From Acinetobacter shaoyimingii (GTDB lineage: Bacteria > Pseudomonadota > Gammaproteobacteria > Pseudomonadales > Moraxellaceae), in assembly GCF_011578045.1 (NCBI RefSeq), contig NZ_CP049801.1, positions 1 through 64,000 of the forward strand: a stretch of DNA of 64,000 bases, written 5' to 3'. Of the stretch, positions 40,473-49,436 are shown piece after piece. Under the pieces are notes generated by a model. It was not told the origin of the DNA. It ran no database searches and saw nothing but the letters and a program-made list of their open reading frames with translations. Every line of letters begins with the position of its first letter. Positions within the stretch are counted from its first letter, which is position 1. A program made the translations under genes and the position numbers.

Positions 40473-41951
40473 ATGACAGAAAAACGTGAAAATTGGTCTG
40501 CCAGATCGGGATTTATTATTGCAGCCATAGGGTCTGCAGTGGGCTTGGGAAATATTTGGCGTTTCCCGTATGTGGCCTATGAAAATGGTGGTGGTGCCTT
40601 TCTTATTCCTTATCTGATTGCATTATTGACTGCTGGTTTGCCTTTATTGTTTTTAGATTATGCGGTTGGGCATCGAAGTACAGGGTCTCCTCCTAAAGCA
40701 TATAAACAATTGCTAAAACCTGCAGAAGCCTTAGGTTGGTGGCAAGTTTGTGTTTGTATCATCATTGCATTGTATTACGCAGGTGTACTGACTTGGGCGG
40801 GAAGCTACGTTTATTTTTCCGTCGGGCAAGTGTGGGGCAGTGACCCAGAAGCTTTTTTCATTAAGCAATATTTGCAAAATTCTTCTGCTGAAAATTTTGA
40901 TATGACCTTCATTGGTCACTTATTCTGGCCCCTTATTGCTGTTTGGGCTGTCATTCTGGTGATCTTATTCGGTGGTGTGAAAAAAGGCGTAGAGCTTTCA
41001 AATAAAATATTTATGCCATTACTGATCGTTTTATTTACCATTTTGGTGATACAAGCGCTGCGTTTACCTGGCGCGGTTGATGGCTTAAATGCATTTTTTA
41101 CACCGAATTGGAAAGCCATGATGGACTATAAAGTCTGGCTTGCAGCTTATGGACATATCTTTTTTAGTTTGTCGGTCGGTTTTGGGATCATGGTGACTTA
41201 TGCATCATATTTAAAACCGAAAACTAATTTAACGGGTGCAGGCTTTATTGTTGGATTTGCCAATTCATCATTTGAAATTTTAGCGGGTATTGGTGTATTT
41301 GCAGCTTTAGGCTTCATGGCGCATAGTGCAGGTACAACGGTTCAAGATGTTGTGAGTGGTGGTATTGGTCTGGCTTTTATCGCTTTTCCAAAAATTATCT
41401 CAAGCTTAGGTGCAGGTGCAGATCTATTTGGAATTTTATTCTTCACATCATTATTTGTGGCAGGGATCACCTCCATGGTGAGTATTCTCGAAGTGCCTAT
41501 TGCTGCGATGCAGGACAAATTAAAGTGGAGTCGGGTAAAAGCTGTGAGCATTATTGGTGGCGGAACAGGCTTAGTCTCAATTTTCCTGTTCTCAACTGTC
41601 AATGCCATCAAACTGGTCGATATTATTGATCACTTTATTAATAATATTGGGATTGTCTCAGGTGCACTCATTTCAATTATTATGGTTTCATGGTTCAAGC
41701 GCTCATTAATGACTGAACTTGAAATGCATATTAATGGTATTTCAACCATTCAACTGGGTCGAACTTGGGAATTTACCCTGACTATTATTACCCCTGTGGT
41801 TTTATTGTCGACGCTCGTGATGACCTTGGTCGCATTACTGCAAAAAGGCTATGGTGATTACTCATTTGGATTACAAATGTGGTTTGGATGGGGCAGTATC
41901 ATCTTCTGTGCCTTAGGTGCGTTGTTATTTTCTAAATTAAATGATCGCTAG
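40473..41951 (+). CDS. Sodium-dependent NSS family transporter (MetP-like)
   Basis: The 492-residue neurotransmitter:sodium symporter (LeuT fold) has the helix 1 signature RSGFIIAAIGSAVGLGNIWR, followed by FPYVAYENGGGAFLIPYL. About 12 membrane helices are present, and helix 6 is in FSLSVGFGIMVTYASYL. Na+ coupling and an amino-acid substrate are expected. A 37-residue MetS-type small subunit is encoded 10 bases downstream, as in the methionine/alanine importer MetPS, so the same substrates are possible but unproven. Confidence 0.9.
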   Translation: MTEKRENWSARSGFIIAAIGSAVGLGNIWRFPYVAYENGGGAFLIPYLIALLTAGLPLLFLDYAVGHRSTGSPPKAYKQLLKPAEALGWWQVCVCIIIALYYAGVLTWAGSYVYFSVGQVWGSDPEAFFIKQYLQNSSAENFDMTFIGHLFWPLIAVWAVILVILFGGVKKGVELSNKIFMPLLIVLFTILVIQALRLPGAVDGLNAFFTPNWKAMMDYKVWLAAYGHIFFSLSVGFGIMVTYASYLKPKTNLTGAGFIVGFANSSFEILAGIGVFAALGFMAHSAGTTVQDVVSGGIGLAFIAFPKIISSLGAGADLFGILFFTSLFVAGITSMVSILEVPIAAMQDKLKWSRVKAVSIIGGGTGLVSIFLFSTVNAIKLVDIIDHFINNIGIVSGALISIIMVSWFKRSLMTELEMHINGISTIQLGRTWEFTLTIITPVVLLSTLVMTLVALLQKGYGDYSFGLQMWFGWGSIIFCALGALLFSKLNDR

Positions 41952-41961
41952 GAGTATACAC

Positions 41962-42075
41962 ATGAATAATTCAGCAATCGTGATGATGGTGATTTCAATC
42001 GTATTTTTATGGGGCGGATTGTTAATGGCGATTTTACATTTGGTAAAACACCCTGAAAGTCTAGATGATGAATAA
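41962..42075 (+). CDS. MetS-type small subunit of NSS transporter
   Basis: The 37-residue single-helix protein starts MNNSAIVMMVISIVFLWGGL and ends in the polar tail LVKHPESLDDE. The SAIVMM...WGG...HP pattern is that of the MetS family found immediately after bacterial NSS transporters. An SD AGGAG lies eight bases before the ATG, and the gene starts 10 bases after the transporter. It should be needed for transporter function. Confidence 0.88.
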   Translation: MNNSAIVMMVISIVFLWGGLLMAILHLVKHPESLDDE

Positions 42076-42112
42076 ATAAAACACGTATAAATATCAATTC
42101 ACATATGTAAAT

Positions 42113-42146
42113 GAAAGTCATTATCATTTATGATAATGGCTTTCTT
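42113..42146 (+). terminator. Terminator after the NSS operon
   Basis: The 14-bp stem GAAAGTCATTATCA / TGATAATGGCTTTC (one G-T pair) with a TTTA loop is followed by TTATT. It overlaps the first possible ATG of the next ORF, which argues for a later start there. Confidence 0.65.
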
Positions 42147-42167
42147 ATTGTGAAATTGAACATTGCT

Positions 42168-42977
42168 ATGGGCAATATTTTTGAAAATCATGTTGTAATT
42201 GCATTTGCAGTAACCTTACTAGCAGGTTTAGCAACAGTGATTGGCGGTGCTTTAGTTTTATTCTTTAAACAACCCAATGCGAGACTCTTATCTTTCGGTT
42301 TGGCTTTTTCAGCAGGGGCAATGGTTTATGTTTCCCTAACAGAAATTTTAAATAAATCAATTTCTTCCTTTGCTGAAACGTTTAATGAACAGCATGCCTT
42401 TGCCTATGGCACATTTTCATTTCTATTGGGTGTGATCTTTGTTTTACTGTTAGATCATTTTATCCCCAATCCCCATGAGCGGTTAGAAAAGAATGTAGCG
42501 TCAGGTTTGAATCATCAGCAATTGCTACGTACCAGTTTAATGACTCTATTTGCCATTACTGCACACAATTTACCAGAAGGTTTGGCTACATTCTTTGCGA
42601 CTTTATCGAGCCCAACGTTAGGTGCTCCTTTGGCTGTGGCTATTGCAATTCATAATATTCCTGAAGGTGTCGCAATTGCTTTACCTGTATATATGGCAAC
42701 ACAAAGTAAGAAGTTCGCGATATTGGCGAGTTTAGTGTCAGGTTTAGCAGAGCCCTTTGGTGCAGCTTTAGGGTATTTCATTCTGCAACCTTATTTGAGT
42801 GCAAATTTATTTGGTATTGTCTTTGGTCTCATCGGCGGAGTGATGGTGTATTTGGCACTCGATGAATTGTTACCGACAGCAAAACGTTATGCCAAAGGGC
42901 ATGAAACGGTTTATGGCTTAGTTTCAGGTATGGCCATTCTTGCCAGTAGTTTGGTGATGTTTAAATTCACGGTTTAA
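42168..42977 (+). CDS. zupT: ZIP family zinc transporter (ZupT-like)
   Basis: The 269-residue, eight-helix ZIP protein imports divalent metal, chiefly zinc. Helix 4 carries the metal-binding TAHNLPEGLATFFA and helix 5 IAIHNIPEGVAIALP, the two HNxPEG motifs of ZupT. A short His-poor loop (NPHERLEKNV) lies between helices 3 and 4. The start MGNIFENHVVI (42168) is chosen because the longer frame begins inside the upstream terminator stem. Confidence 0.9.
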   Translation: MGNIFENHVVIAFAVTLLAGLATVIGGALVLFFKQPNARLLSFGLAFSAGAMVYVSLTEILNKSISSFAETFNEQHAFAYGTFSFLLGVIFVLLLDHFIPNPHERLEKNVASGLNHQQLLRTSLMTLFAITAHNLPEGLATFFATLSSPTLGAPLAVAIAIHNIPEGVAIALPVYMATQSKKFAILASLVSGLAEPFGAALGYFILQPYLSANLFGIVFGLIGGVMVYLALDELLPTAKRYAKGHETVYGLVSGMAILASSLVMFKFTV

Positions 42978-43006
42978 TTGATCAGATGAAAGAATATGAA
43001 AAATAA

Positions 43007-43031
43007 AAAAGGTGGCTTGAGCCACCTTTTC
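43007..43031. terminator. Bidirectional terminator
   Basis: The perfect stem AAAAGGTGGC / GCCACCTTTT with a TTGA loop lies between convergent zupT and rsmB. Confidence 0.9.
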
Positions 43032-43054
43032 AATTGAATCATTGCCCATCAAAT

Positions 43055-44359
43055 TTAGATTTTTTTGATTAAGCAGTAATAGAAGCCATCACCACGATCT
43101 GTTTCTGGGAATAACTGACGACCATGGACTTGTTCAATACCCCAATCTGCCTCAATTTTAATTTCTTCAGCATCTGAGTGTGTAGTGAAGAAATCAATCA
43201 TTTGCTGCTCATTTTCAGCTTTTAAAATCGAACAGGTAATGTAAAGCAATGTGCCACCGACTTTAAGTTGTTGCCACATATTTTCAAGAATGGCTTTTTG
43301 CAATTCTACAGTTTTGGCAATGTCATTTGATTGACGTAATAAACGAATATCTGGATGACGACGCATCACACCAATAGCAGAACAAGGTGCATCAAGCACA
43401 ATACAGTCCACCTCAGAAGGGGCTTGCCAAGTTGTTGCATCGGCTGCCAAGATTTCAACATCTGCGTATTCATTTAAACCTAAGCGTTCTAAATTTTCTG
43501 CAACACGAACCAGGCGTTTCGAATCCTGATCAATCGCATACAACTTTTTAGGGCTATATTTTTCTAAGATATGCGCTGTTTTACCACCAGGTGCAGCACA
43601 AGCATCAACAACAACTTGACCTTCTAAATTAGGCAATAAAGTCGCGCAAAGTTGTGCATGTTCATCTTGTACCGAAAAACCACCTTCTTCATAGCCAGGT
43701 AGATTCGGAATATGTACGTTTTGTTCGAGCACAATACCTACGTCTGAAAGTTCACATAGGCGTGCTTCAAAGCCATCCTCATGTAAAATTTCAAGATATT
43801 CAGCACGGCTGACTTGATTGATATTTACACGTAAAGTCAGTGGGGCAGTTTGCTTTAAATGATATGAAATTTCAGGAAGTTGTTCTTTCCAGTCTTTCTT
43901 TAAGCGCTTGAATAACCAACTTGGTAAACCATGTGCTTGCTCAAGACCTTCACTAAATTCCTCTGTTTCACGTGAAACTCGACGCAAAATCGCATTGACT
44001 AGACCACTAAGTGGTTCAAAGCCCAGTTGTTTTGCTGCTGTCACTGTTTCTGAAATAGCAGCATGCGCTGGAATACGCGTACATAAAATTTGGTATAAAC
44101 CTAAATATAAGCAGCTTTCTACAGCTGCATTATCTAAAGGCTTAGTCAGTAAAGGCAATGTGATGGCTTTAAGACCATGCCATTGACGTAAACAACCCAA
44201 AGTGAGTTCATGATACAAACCACGATCACGTTCAGACACAATATTGATATGCTGATTTAAAACAGATGCCAATGATTGACCATTTTGTACAGCTAGAAGT
44301 GTTTTTACGACTTGTGCACGCAAATTCAAATTTTTAGATGATGATTGAATTTGGCTCAT
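43055..44359 (-). CDS. rsmB: 16S rRNA m5C967 methyltransferase RsmB
   Basis: RsmB (Sun/Fmu) methylates C967 of 16S rRNA with S-adenosylmethionine. The 434-residue protein has the N-terminal NusB-like helical domain (about 1-140, LNLRAQVVKTLLAVQNGQSL) and a Rossmann methyltransferase domain. SAM-binding is shown by VVDACAAPGGKTAHIL and AIDQDSKRL. Catalytic cysteines lie in VLDAPCSAIG and LLYITCSI. It overlaps fmt by four bases, the common fmt-rsmB order. Confidence 0.96.
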   Translation of the reverse strand: MSQIQSSSKNLNLRAQVVKTLLAVQNGQSLASVLNQHINIVSERDRGLYHELTLGCLRQWHGLKAITLPLLTKPLDNAAVESCLYLGLYQILCTRIPAHAAISETVTAAKQLGFEPLSGLVNAILRRVSRETEEFSEGLEQAHGLPSWLFKRLKKDWKEQLPEISYHLKQTAPLTLRVNINQVSRAEYLEILHEDGFEARLCELSDVGIVLEQNVHIPNLPGYEEGGFSVQDEHAQLCATLLPNLEGQVVVDACAAPGGKTAHILEKYSPKKLYAIDQDSKRLVRVAENLERLGLNEYADVEILAADATTWQAPSEVDCIVLDAPCSAIGVMRRHPDIRLLRQSNDIAKTVELQKAILENMWQQLKVGGTLLYITCSILKAENEQQMIDFFTTHSDAEEIKIEADWGIEQVHGRQLFPETDRGDGFYYCLIKKI

Positions 44360-45318
44360 GCGAATATATATCCTACAGATAGTTTTTGTGTTTGATTAAT
44401 TTGAACAGCATTTAAAGGCTTACCACCTGGCCATTGTAGATGGGTTAAGCACACGGCTTTACCATCTCCGCATAAGACATGGACACCTTGTTTATCGAGT
44501 GCAATCACTTCGCCTGCCTGAGCAGTATTTGATGTTTGAGTAGACAATAATGAATTCCAAACACGTAGATTGTTGCTTTCATCAAGTGGCGTAAATGCCA
44601 CTGGCCACGGGTTAAATGCACGGATATTTCGGTCAATGTCGATTGCTGTTTGCTTCCAATCGATCTGTGCTTCAGCTTTAGAAAGTTTATGGGCATAAAC
44701 CGTGAAAGCTTCGTCTTGTACTTCACGATTTTCTAAATAATGTTTCAGCGTTTCTTCAGTTTCTAATATTTGAACCAATGCATCAGCACCTTGTTGTGCC
44801 AATTTGTCATGCAGTGTTGCAGAGGTATCTGTGGCTTCAATCGGGCAGAGGGTTTTCAACATCATATCGCCGGTATCTAAACCCGCTGCCATTTTCATGA
44901 TGGTCACGCCAGTTTCTTGATCACCTGTAGCAATTGCACGTTGAATGGGTGCAGCACCACGCCAGCGTGGTAGTAAAGAGCCATGAATGTTGAGACAGCC
45001 GTATTTCGGAGTATCTAAAATCACTTGAGGTAAAATGAGACCATAAGCCGCAACCACCATGACATCGGCATTTAAAGCTGCTAATTCTTTTTGTGCAGCT
45101 AAGCCTTCTTCCGTTGAAGATTTAAAATGTAGAGGTTGATACACAGGTAAATTGTGTTCTAGAGCCAATTGTTTAACCGCTGATGCTGTCAACTTTTGAC
45201 CACGCCCAGCTTTACGGTCTGGCTGAGTATAGACAGCGACAATTTCATGTTCGGTGTTTAACAATGCTGCTAAAGCATTTGCTGCAAATTCAGGAGTTCC
45301 AGCAAAGATGATTTTCAC
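44356..45318 (-). CDS. fmt: Methionyl-tRNA formyltransferase
   Basis: Fmt formylates initiator Met-tRNA using 10-formyltetrahydrofolate. The 320-residue protein starts with the Rossmann-like KIIFAGTPEFAANALAALL. It has the catalytic loop CLNIHGSLLPRWRGAAPIQR (Asn, His) and GLDTGDMM (Asp), and a C-terminal tRNA-binding OB domain. The last four bases overlap the rsmB start, indicating translational coupling. Confidence 0.97.
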   Translation of the reverse strand: MKIIFAGTPEFAANALAALLNTEHEIVAVYTQPDRKAGRGQKLTASAVKQLALEHNLPVYQPLHFKSSTEEGLAAQKELAALNADVMVVAAYGLILPQVILDTPKYGCLNIHGSLLPRWRGAAPIQRAIATGDQETGVTIMKMAAGLDTGDMMLKTLCPIEATDTSATLHDKLAQQGADALVQILETEETLKHYLENREVQDEAFTVYAHKLSKAEAQIDWKQTAIDIDRNIRAFNPWPVAFTPLDESNNLRVWNSLLSTQTSNTAQAGEVIALDKQGVHVLCGDGKAVCLTHLQWPGGKPLNAVQINQTQKLSVGYIFA

Positions 45319-45932
45319 ATGTAGGCTCTATAACTAAGAAGCTTTCTATTATAGCAAAGCTCAGTTCAGCTGTTAAATTTTGAGTTTTATTTTCATCATT
45401 TATATTTAAATAAAATAAAAAACACGAATTTAAAATAATGAAAAACATTATAAATAAAATTAAAAATATAATTAATTTATATTAAAAAGAATAATAAAAA
45501 GTGTAATTTATTTAAAGTAAGAGTTTAATAAATATATATATTTAATTTTTTTATTGGTATGAATAACAAAAAAGTAGAATAAAATTTGATTTTTAATGTT
45601 TAAAAATTGATGAAATTGTACGAATGATGTTAAATAAAAATATATTAATTAATAGATCTATTTCATAAGTGGTTTTTTGCTATTTGAAATTTATGATGAA
45701 AATTCGAACTCCTTACACAAGATAAGAAGCAAAGCTTTTAAAAGGGAGAAGTAATTCAAGCATTGCCCCTCTTAAAATTAAATTATCATATGATTTATAA
45801 GGACTTTTGTTAAAAATTTAAATGCTAATCAATAATCATTCTTGAAAGAACTTTAAGAGAACGAAGATTTTAAAAAAAGATTCAAAAATCTGTAGAAATT
45901 AAAAACAAAAGAAAGCCCATGGGGAAATATAA
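45319..45932. promoter_or_regulatory. Long AT-rich upstream region of the adhesin gene
   Basis: This 614-base, very A/T-rich stretch (especially 45400-45700) has no credible ORF. One GAATTTAAA occurs at 45426. An imperfect inverted repeat (TTTTAAAAGGGA at 45736-45747, GCCCCTCTTAAAA at 45765-45777) could form a structured 5' leader. Such DNA is a likely target of nucleoid proteins such as H-NS; that is an inference. The promoter itself is not clear. Confidence 0.5.
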
Positions 45933-48900
45933 ATGAATAAAGTCTATAAAGTGATTTGGAATTCAACTCTAGAGACATGGGTGGCTGTTTCTGAGCTGGC
46001 AAAAGGAAAAACGAAATCTTCAAAAGTGAAAGCGATTGTTGGAACTGTCAGCGTTTCAATGATGGTAACTTTTAGCCCAAGTATTGGTGCTGCGTGGATT
46101 AACACAAGTACTGGTGGCGGTAATAATCCTAGTGGTACTGCATACACAACAGGCTCAAGTAGTTCATCTATAGCAATAGGGAATGGTGTTTATTTAGCCT
46201 CTGCTCCAGGTGAGAAATCAATTGCTATTGGTGGTAATTCACTTGCATCAGGTAATGGATCTATTGCTATAGGGGACTCAGCTAGAATAAGTACTTTATC
46301 TAATGTGAATCCTGAAGGCGCTATTGCTATTGGACGCAACACAGTTGTTTATGGTTCAGGGAGTATCGCACTTGGAGATGGTGCCCAAGCATCGGGTGGC
46401 TATCAGGATATAAACTCAATTGCGATAGGGAAAAATGCTAGAAGTTGGGGACAAAGCTTTGCTTTGGGAACGGAGGCATCAGCAGACTCGGCGACTTATG
46501 ATGTCAATGATAGTAGTGTGGCGATAGGGGCTAAATCTAAAACAACATCCTTAACTACACAAGCTGTAGCTATAGGTGTTAATGCTGAAGTTACGAGTAG
46601 AATTGCTGGTTTAGCCATTGGTAGTGGTGCAAATGCTTCACAAAACTATAGTACCGCTATTGGAGCATCTGCAAATGCTTCGGCTGACAATGCTATTGCT
46701 ATTGGTAAACAGTCTATAGCATCGGCTACGAACTCAATTTCCATAGGTGACAGCAGTGCTTCAGCAAATTATTCAGTAGTTCTTGGTTCTGGATCTAGTG
46801 CTACAGGGAATAACTCTTTATCTTTGGGGCGGACGAGTGAATCGAGTGCTGATAACACTATTTCAATAGGAACCTCTGCTAAAGCAACAATAAAACAAGC
46901 TATTGCAATTGGTGCTGATTCTAAAGCTCAACAAGAATTTACAACAGCAATAGGTAATGCTGCTTCATCCACTGGGAAATATGCAGTAGCGATCGGGGGG
47001 AATGAATCAGATAAGGCTGTAAAAGCAAGTGCAGACGGGGCTGTTGCAATTGGTGGAAATGCTACAGCAGGTGCTCAGGCTACGGGTATTAACTCAGTGT
47101 CTATTGGGGCGGAATCACTTGCTAGTGGTGACAATACAGTTGCGATAGGACTAAATACTCAAGCTATTGCTAATAATAGTATTGTATTAGGATCCAATGC
47201 AAAGTTAACCTCAACTGAAGCTATAAGATCTGTGGCGATAGGGAATAATGCTAGTGTAACTAATATGGACTCTGTTGCAATAGGTTATAACTCGCAAAGT
47301 GTGGGTAATGGTGCTTTTGCAATAGGAGCGAGTAGTTTAGCTACAGGGAACAATGCTTTTTCAATAGGAACTTCTTCTCAAGCAACATTCAAAAAAGCTG
47401 TCGCAGTCGGTGGTGATGCAAAGGCTCAGCAAGAGTTTGCTACAGCAATAGGTAACGCTGCTTCATCCACAGGGAAATATACAGTGGCAATTGGGGGGAA
47501 TGAAACAGATAAGGCTGTAAAAGCAAGTGCAGATGGTGCTATTGCTATTGGTGGAAATGCTACAGCAGGGGCAATAGCATTAGGAAATGATGCTATAGCA
47601 ATTGGGGGGCAATCACAATCTACAGGTAGTGGTTCAATTGCTATAGGCATCGCTTCTTATACCAAGGGTAATAATGAAACAGCCGTTGGATCGAACGCTA
47701 AAGCTTCAGGTAATGCATCATTAGCGATGGGTTACAATAGTAATGCCTTAGGTGCTGCGTCATCCGCTATAGGTAATGGCGCAGCAGCATTAGGTAATGC
47801 ATCTTTAGCATTTAGTGGTGGTGCTGGAGGGAAGGAGCTTAAAAATATTACTCTTCAAAAAGATAATAATAATAATGATGTTCCTTATTACAATAATGGA
47901 CTAAGACAAATTGTTTTAGATAAAGTTTACGACACTGGCGATACCAAGATAAAAGGCGTGGCAAAAAATAATGGAAATGGTTCGGCAGCAGATTTTGTTT
48001 TCACACTTGATTCTGGAGGAAAAATAACTAGCGTAGACTTTACTGTAAATGGAGTTTCAAAAAGTTTAACCGGAGAAAAAGCTTTAGCGATTTACAATGC
48101 TTTGTCTTCTGGTGCAGCAATAGCATTAGAATCAAATTCAACAGCCATAGGATATAGCGCTTTATCTACAGGTAATGCTTCAAATGCTATTGGTGCTGGT
48201 GCAACTGCTGCAGGAGACTCTTCAGTCGCTTTAGGTCGAGCATATAGTGAAGGTTTGTATTCTGTTGCAATAGGATATGGCGCTCAAGCGCTTGGTAATC
48301 AGTCTATCAGTATTGGTAAAGGTAACATTGTTAAGGGAGATAACTCAGGTGCGATAGGAGACCCAAGTACGATTAATGGAAATAACTCATATTCTGTTGG
48401 TAATAATAATAAAATAGCGACTGGTACTACAGATGTTTTTATTCTTGGAAACAGTGTTGATATCGATAAGTCTTATGCTGTGGCTTTGGGAACTCAATCT
48501 GATGTTACGCAAGTGGGTGGTGTTGCTTTAGGTTATCAATCTATAGCTGATAGAGCAGCTGGAACGGCTGGCTACGATGTAGCAAAAAAAGCGAATTCTA
48601 CAAATACATCCTCTACATGGAAGGCGACAAATGCTGCAGTTTCCGTAGGTAATGGAACCATAGTCACCAGACAAATCACCAGTGTGGCAGCAGGAACAAA
48701 TGATACTGATGCTGTTAATGTAGCTCAGTTAAAAGCATCGGGTCTCAAATTTTCAGGAGACGCTTCAAGTGGCGTAAATAACGATTTTACACGTTTGCTT
48801 GGAGAAACAACAAAAATTACAGGAGGTGTAACCTCTCCAAGCTTGCTAACAGATAATAATATTGGTGTTGTATCAAATGGTGTAGATACTTTAACCGTCA

Positions 48901-49436
48901 AACTAGCTAAAAATATTAATTTAGGTGCACAAGGCAGTATTCTGGTTGGTTCAACATCTATCGTAAATGGTGCGGTTACAGGTTTAAGCAATACCACTTG
49001 GACGGGAACCAATGTTCAAGCTGATCGAGCGGCAACGGAAGGTCAACTTCAACAAGTCTCTCAAGCACAGATTGAGACTAATAATACTGCTGTGAAATAT
49101 GCAACCTCGGAACAAAATGGCAATACGGTTGTTGATTATCAAAATATTGTCCTTGCTGCACCTGAGGCTATTGTTTCCAAGGATGCAACGACCAATAAAA
49201 TCTCCACCACAGGTGGTACAACCATCAGTAATTTGGCAAGTGCAGGTGACTACACCAATGTCGATAATGCGACCAAAGCGGTCAATGCGGGTGATCTAAA
49301 TAATGCTGTATTAGATGTGGTAGATAAAGGTTTAACCTTTACTGCAAATAGTGGTACTGCGCATAAGGCAACCCTGGGAACCAGCATTTCAATTAAAGGC
49401 GCTGAAGACAATAGTGCATTTAGCACACGAGTCTGA
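45933..49436 (+). CDS. AtaA-like adhesin, N-terminal open segment
   Basis: This 1,167-codon open segment covers the ESPR, signal sequence, both YadA head regions, the neck and part of the first 196-residue module. It closes at a TGA created by an extra A at 49427 (AGCACACGAG instead of AGCACCGAG in all other copies). If the extra base is real, this would be a secreted head without an anchor and so non-functional on the surface. Confidence 0.75.
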   Translation: MNKVYKVIWNSTLETWVAVSELAKGKTKSSKVKAIVGTVSVSMMVTFSPSIGAAWINTSTGGGNNPSGTAYTTGSSSSSIAIGNGVYLASAPGEKSIAIGGNSLASGNGSIAIGDSARISTLSNVNPEGAIAIGRNTVVYGSGSIALGDGAQASGGYQDINSIAIGKNARSWGQSFALGTEASADSATYDVNDSSVAIGAKSKTTSLTTQAVAIGVNAEVTSRIAGLAIGSGANASQNYSTAIGASANASADNAIAIGKQSIASATNSISIGDSSASANYSVVLGSGSSATGNNSLSLGRTSESSADNTISIGTSAKATIKQAIAIGADSKAQQEFTTAIGNAASSTGKYAVAIGGNESDKAVKASADGAVAIGGNATAGAQATGINSVSIGAESLASGDNTVAIGLNTQAIANNSIVLGSNAKLTSTEAIRSVAIGNNASVTNMDSVAIGYNSQSVGNGAFAIGASSLATGNNAFSIGTSSQATFKKAVAVGGDAKAQQEFATAIGNAASSTGKYTVAIGGNETDKAVKASADGAIAIGGNATAGAIALGNDAIAIGGQSQSTGSGSIAIGIASYTKGNNETAVGSNAKASGNASLAMGYNSNALGAASSAIGNGAAALGNASLAFSGGAGGKELKNITLQKDNNNNDVPYYNNGLRQIVLDKVYDTGDTKIKGVAKNNGNGSAADFVFTLDSGGKITSVDFTVNGVSKSLTGEKALAIYNALSSGAAIALESNSTAIGYSALSTGNASNAIGAGATAAGDSSVALGRAYSEGLYSVAIGYGAQALGNQSISIGKGNIVKGDNSGAIGDPSTINGNNSYSVGNNNKIATGTTDVFILGNSVDIDKSYAVALGTQSDVTQVGGVALGYQSIADRAAGTAGYDVAKKANSTNTSSTWKATNAAVSVGNGTIVTRQITSVAAGTNDTDAVNVAQLKASGLKFSGDASSGVNNDFTRLLGETTKITGGVTSPSLLTDNNIGVVSNGVDTLTVKLAKNINLGAQGSILVGSTSIVNGAVTGLSNTTWTGTNVQADRAATEGQLQQVSQAQIETNNTAVKYATSEQNGNTVVDYQNIVLAAPEAIVSKDATTNKISTTGGTTISNLASAGDYTNVDNATKAVNAGDLNNAVLDVVDKGLTFTANSGTAHKATLGTSISIKGAEDNSAFSTRV

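Noticed and set aside
42113..42146. Fur- or Zur-type operator at CATTATCA...TGATAATG before zupT
   Set aside because: The half-sites face the wrong way for a Fur box, and the stem with U-rich tail fits a terminator of the preceding operon better. A metal operator is not excluded but not supported.
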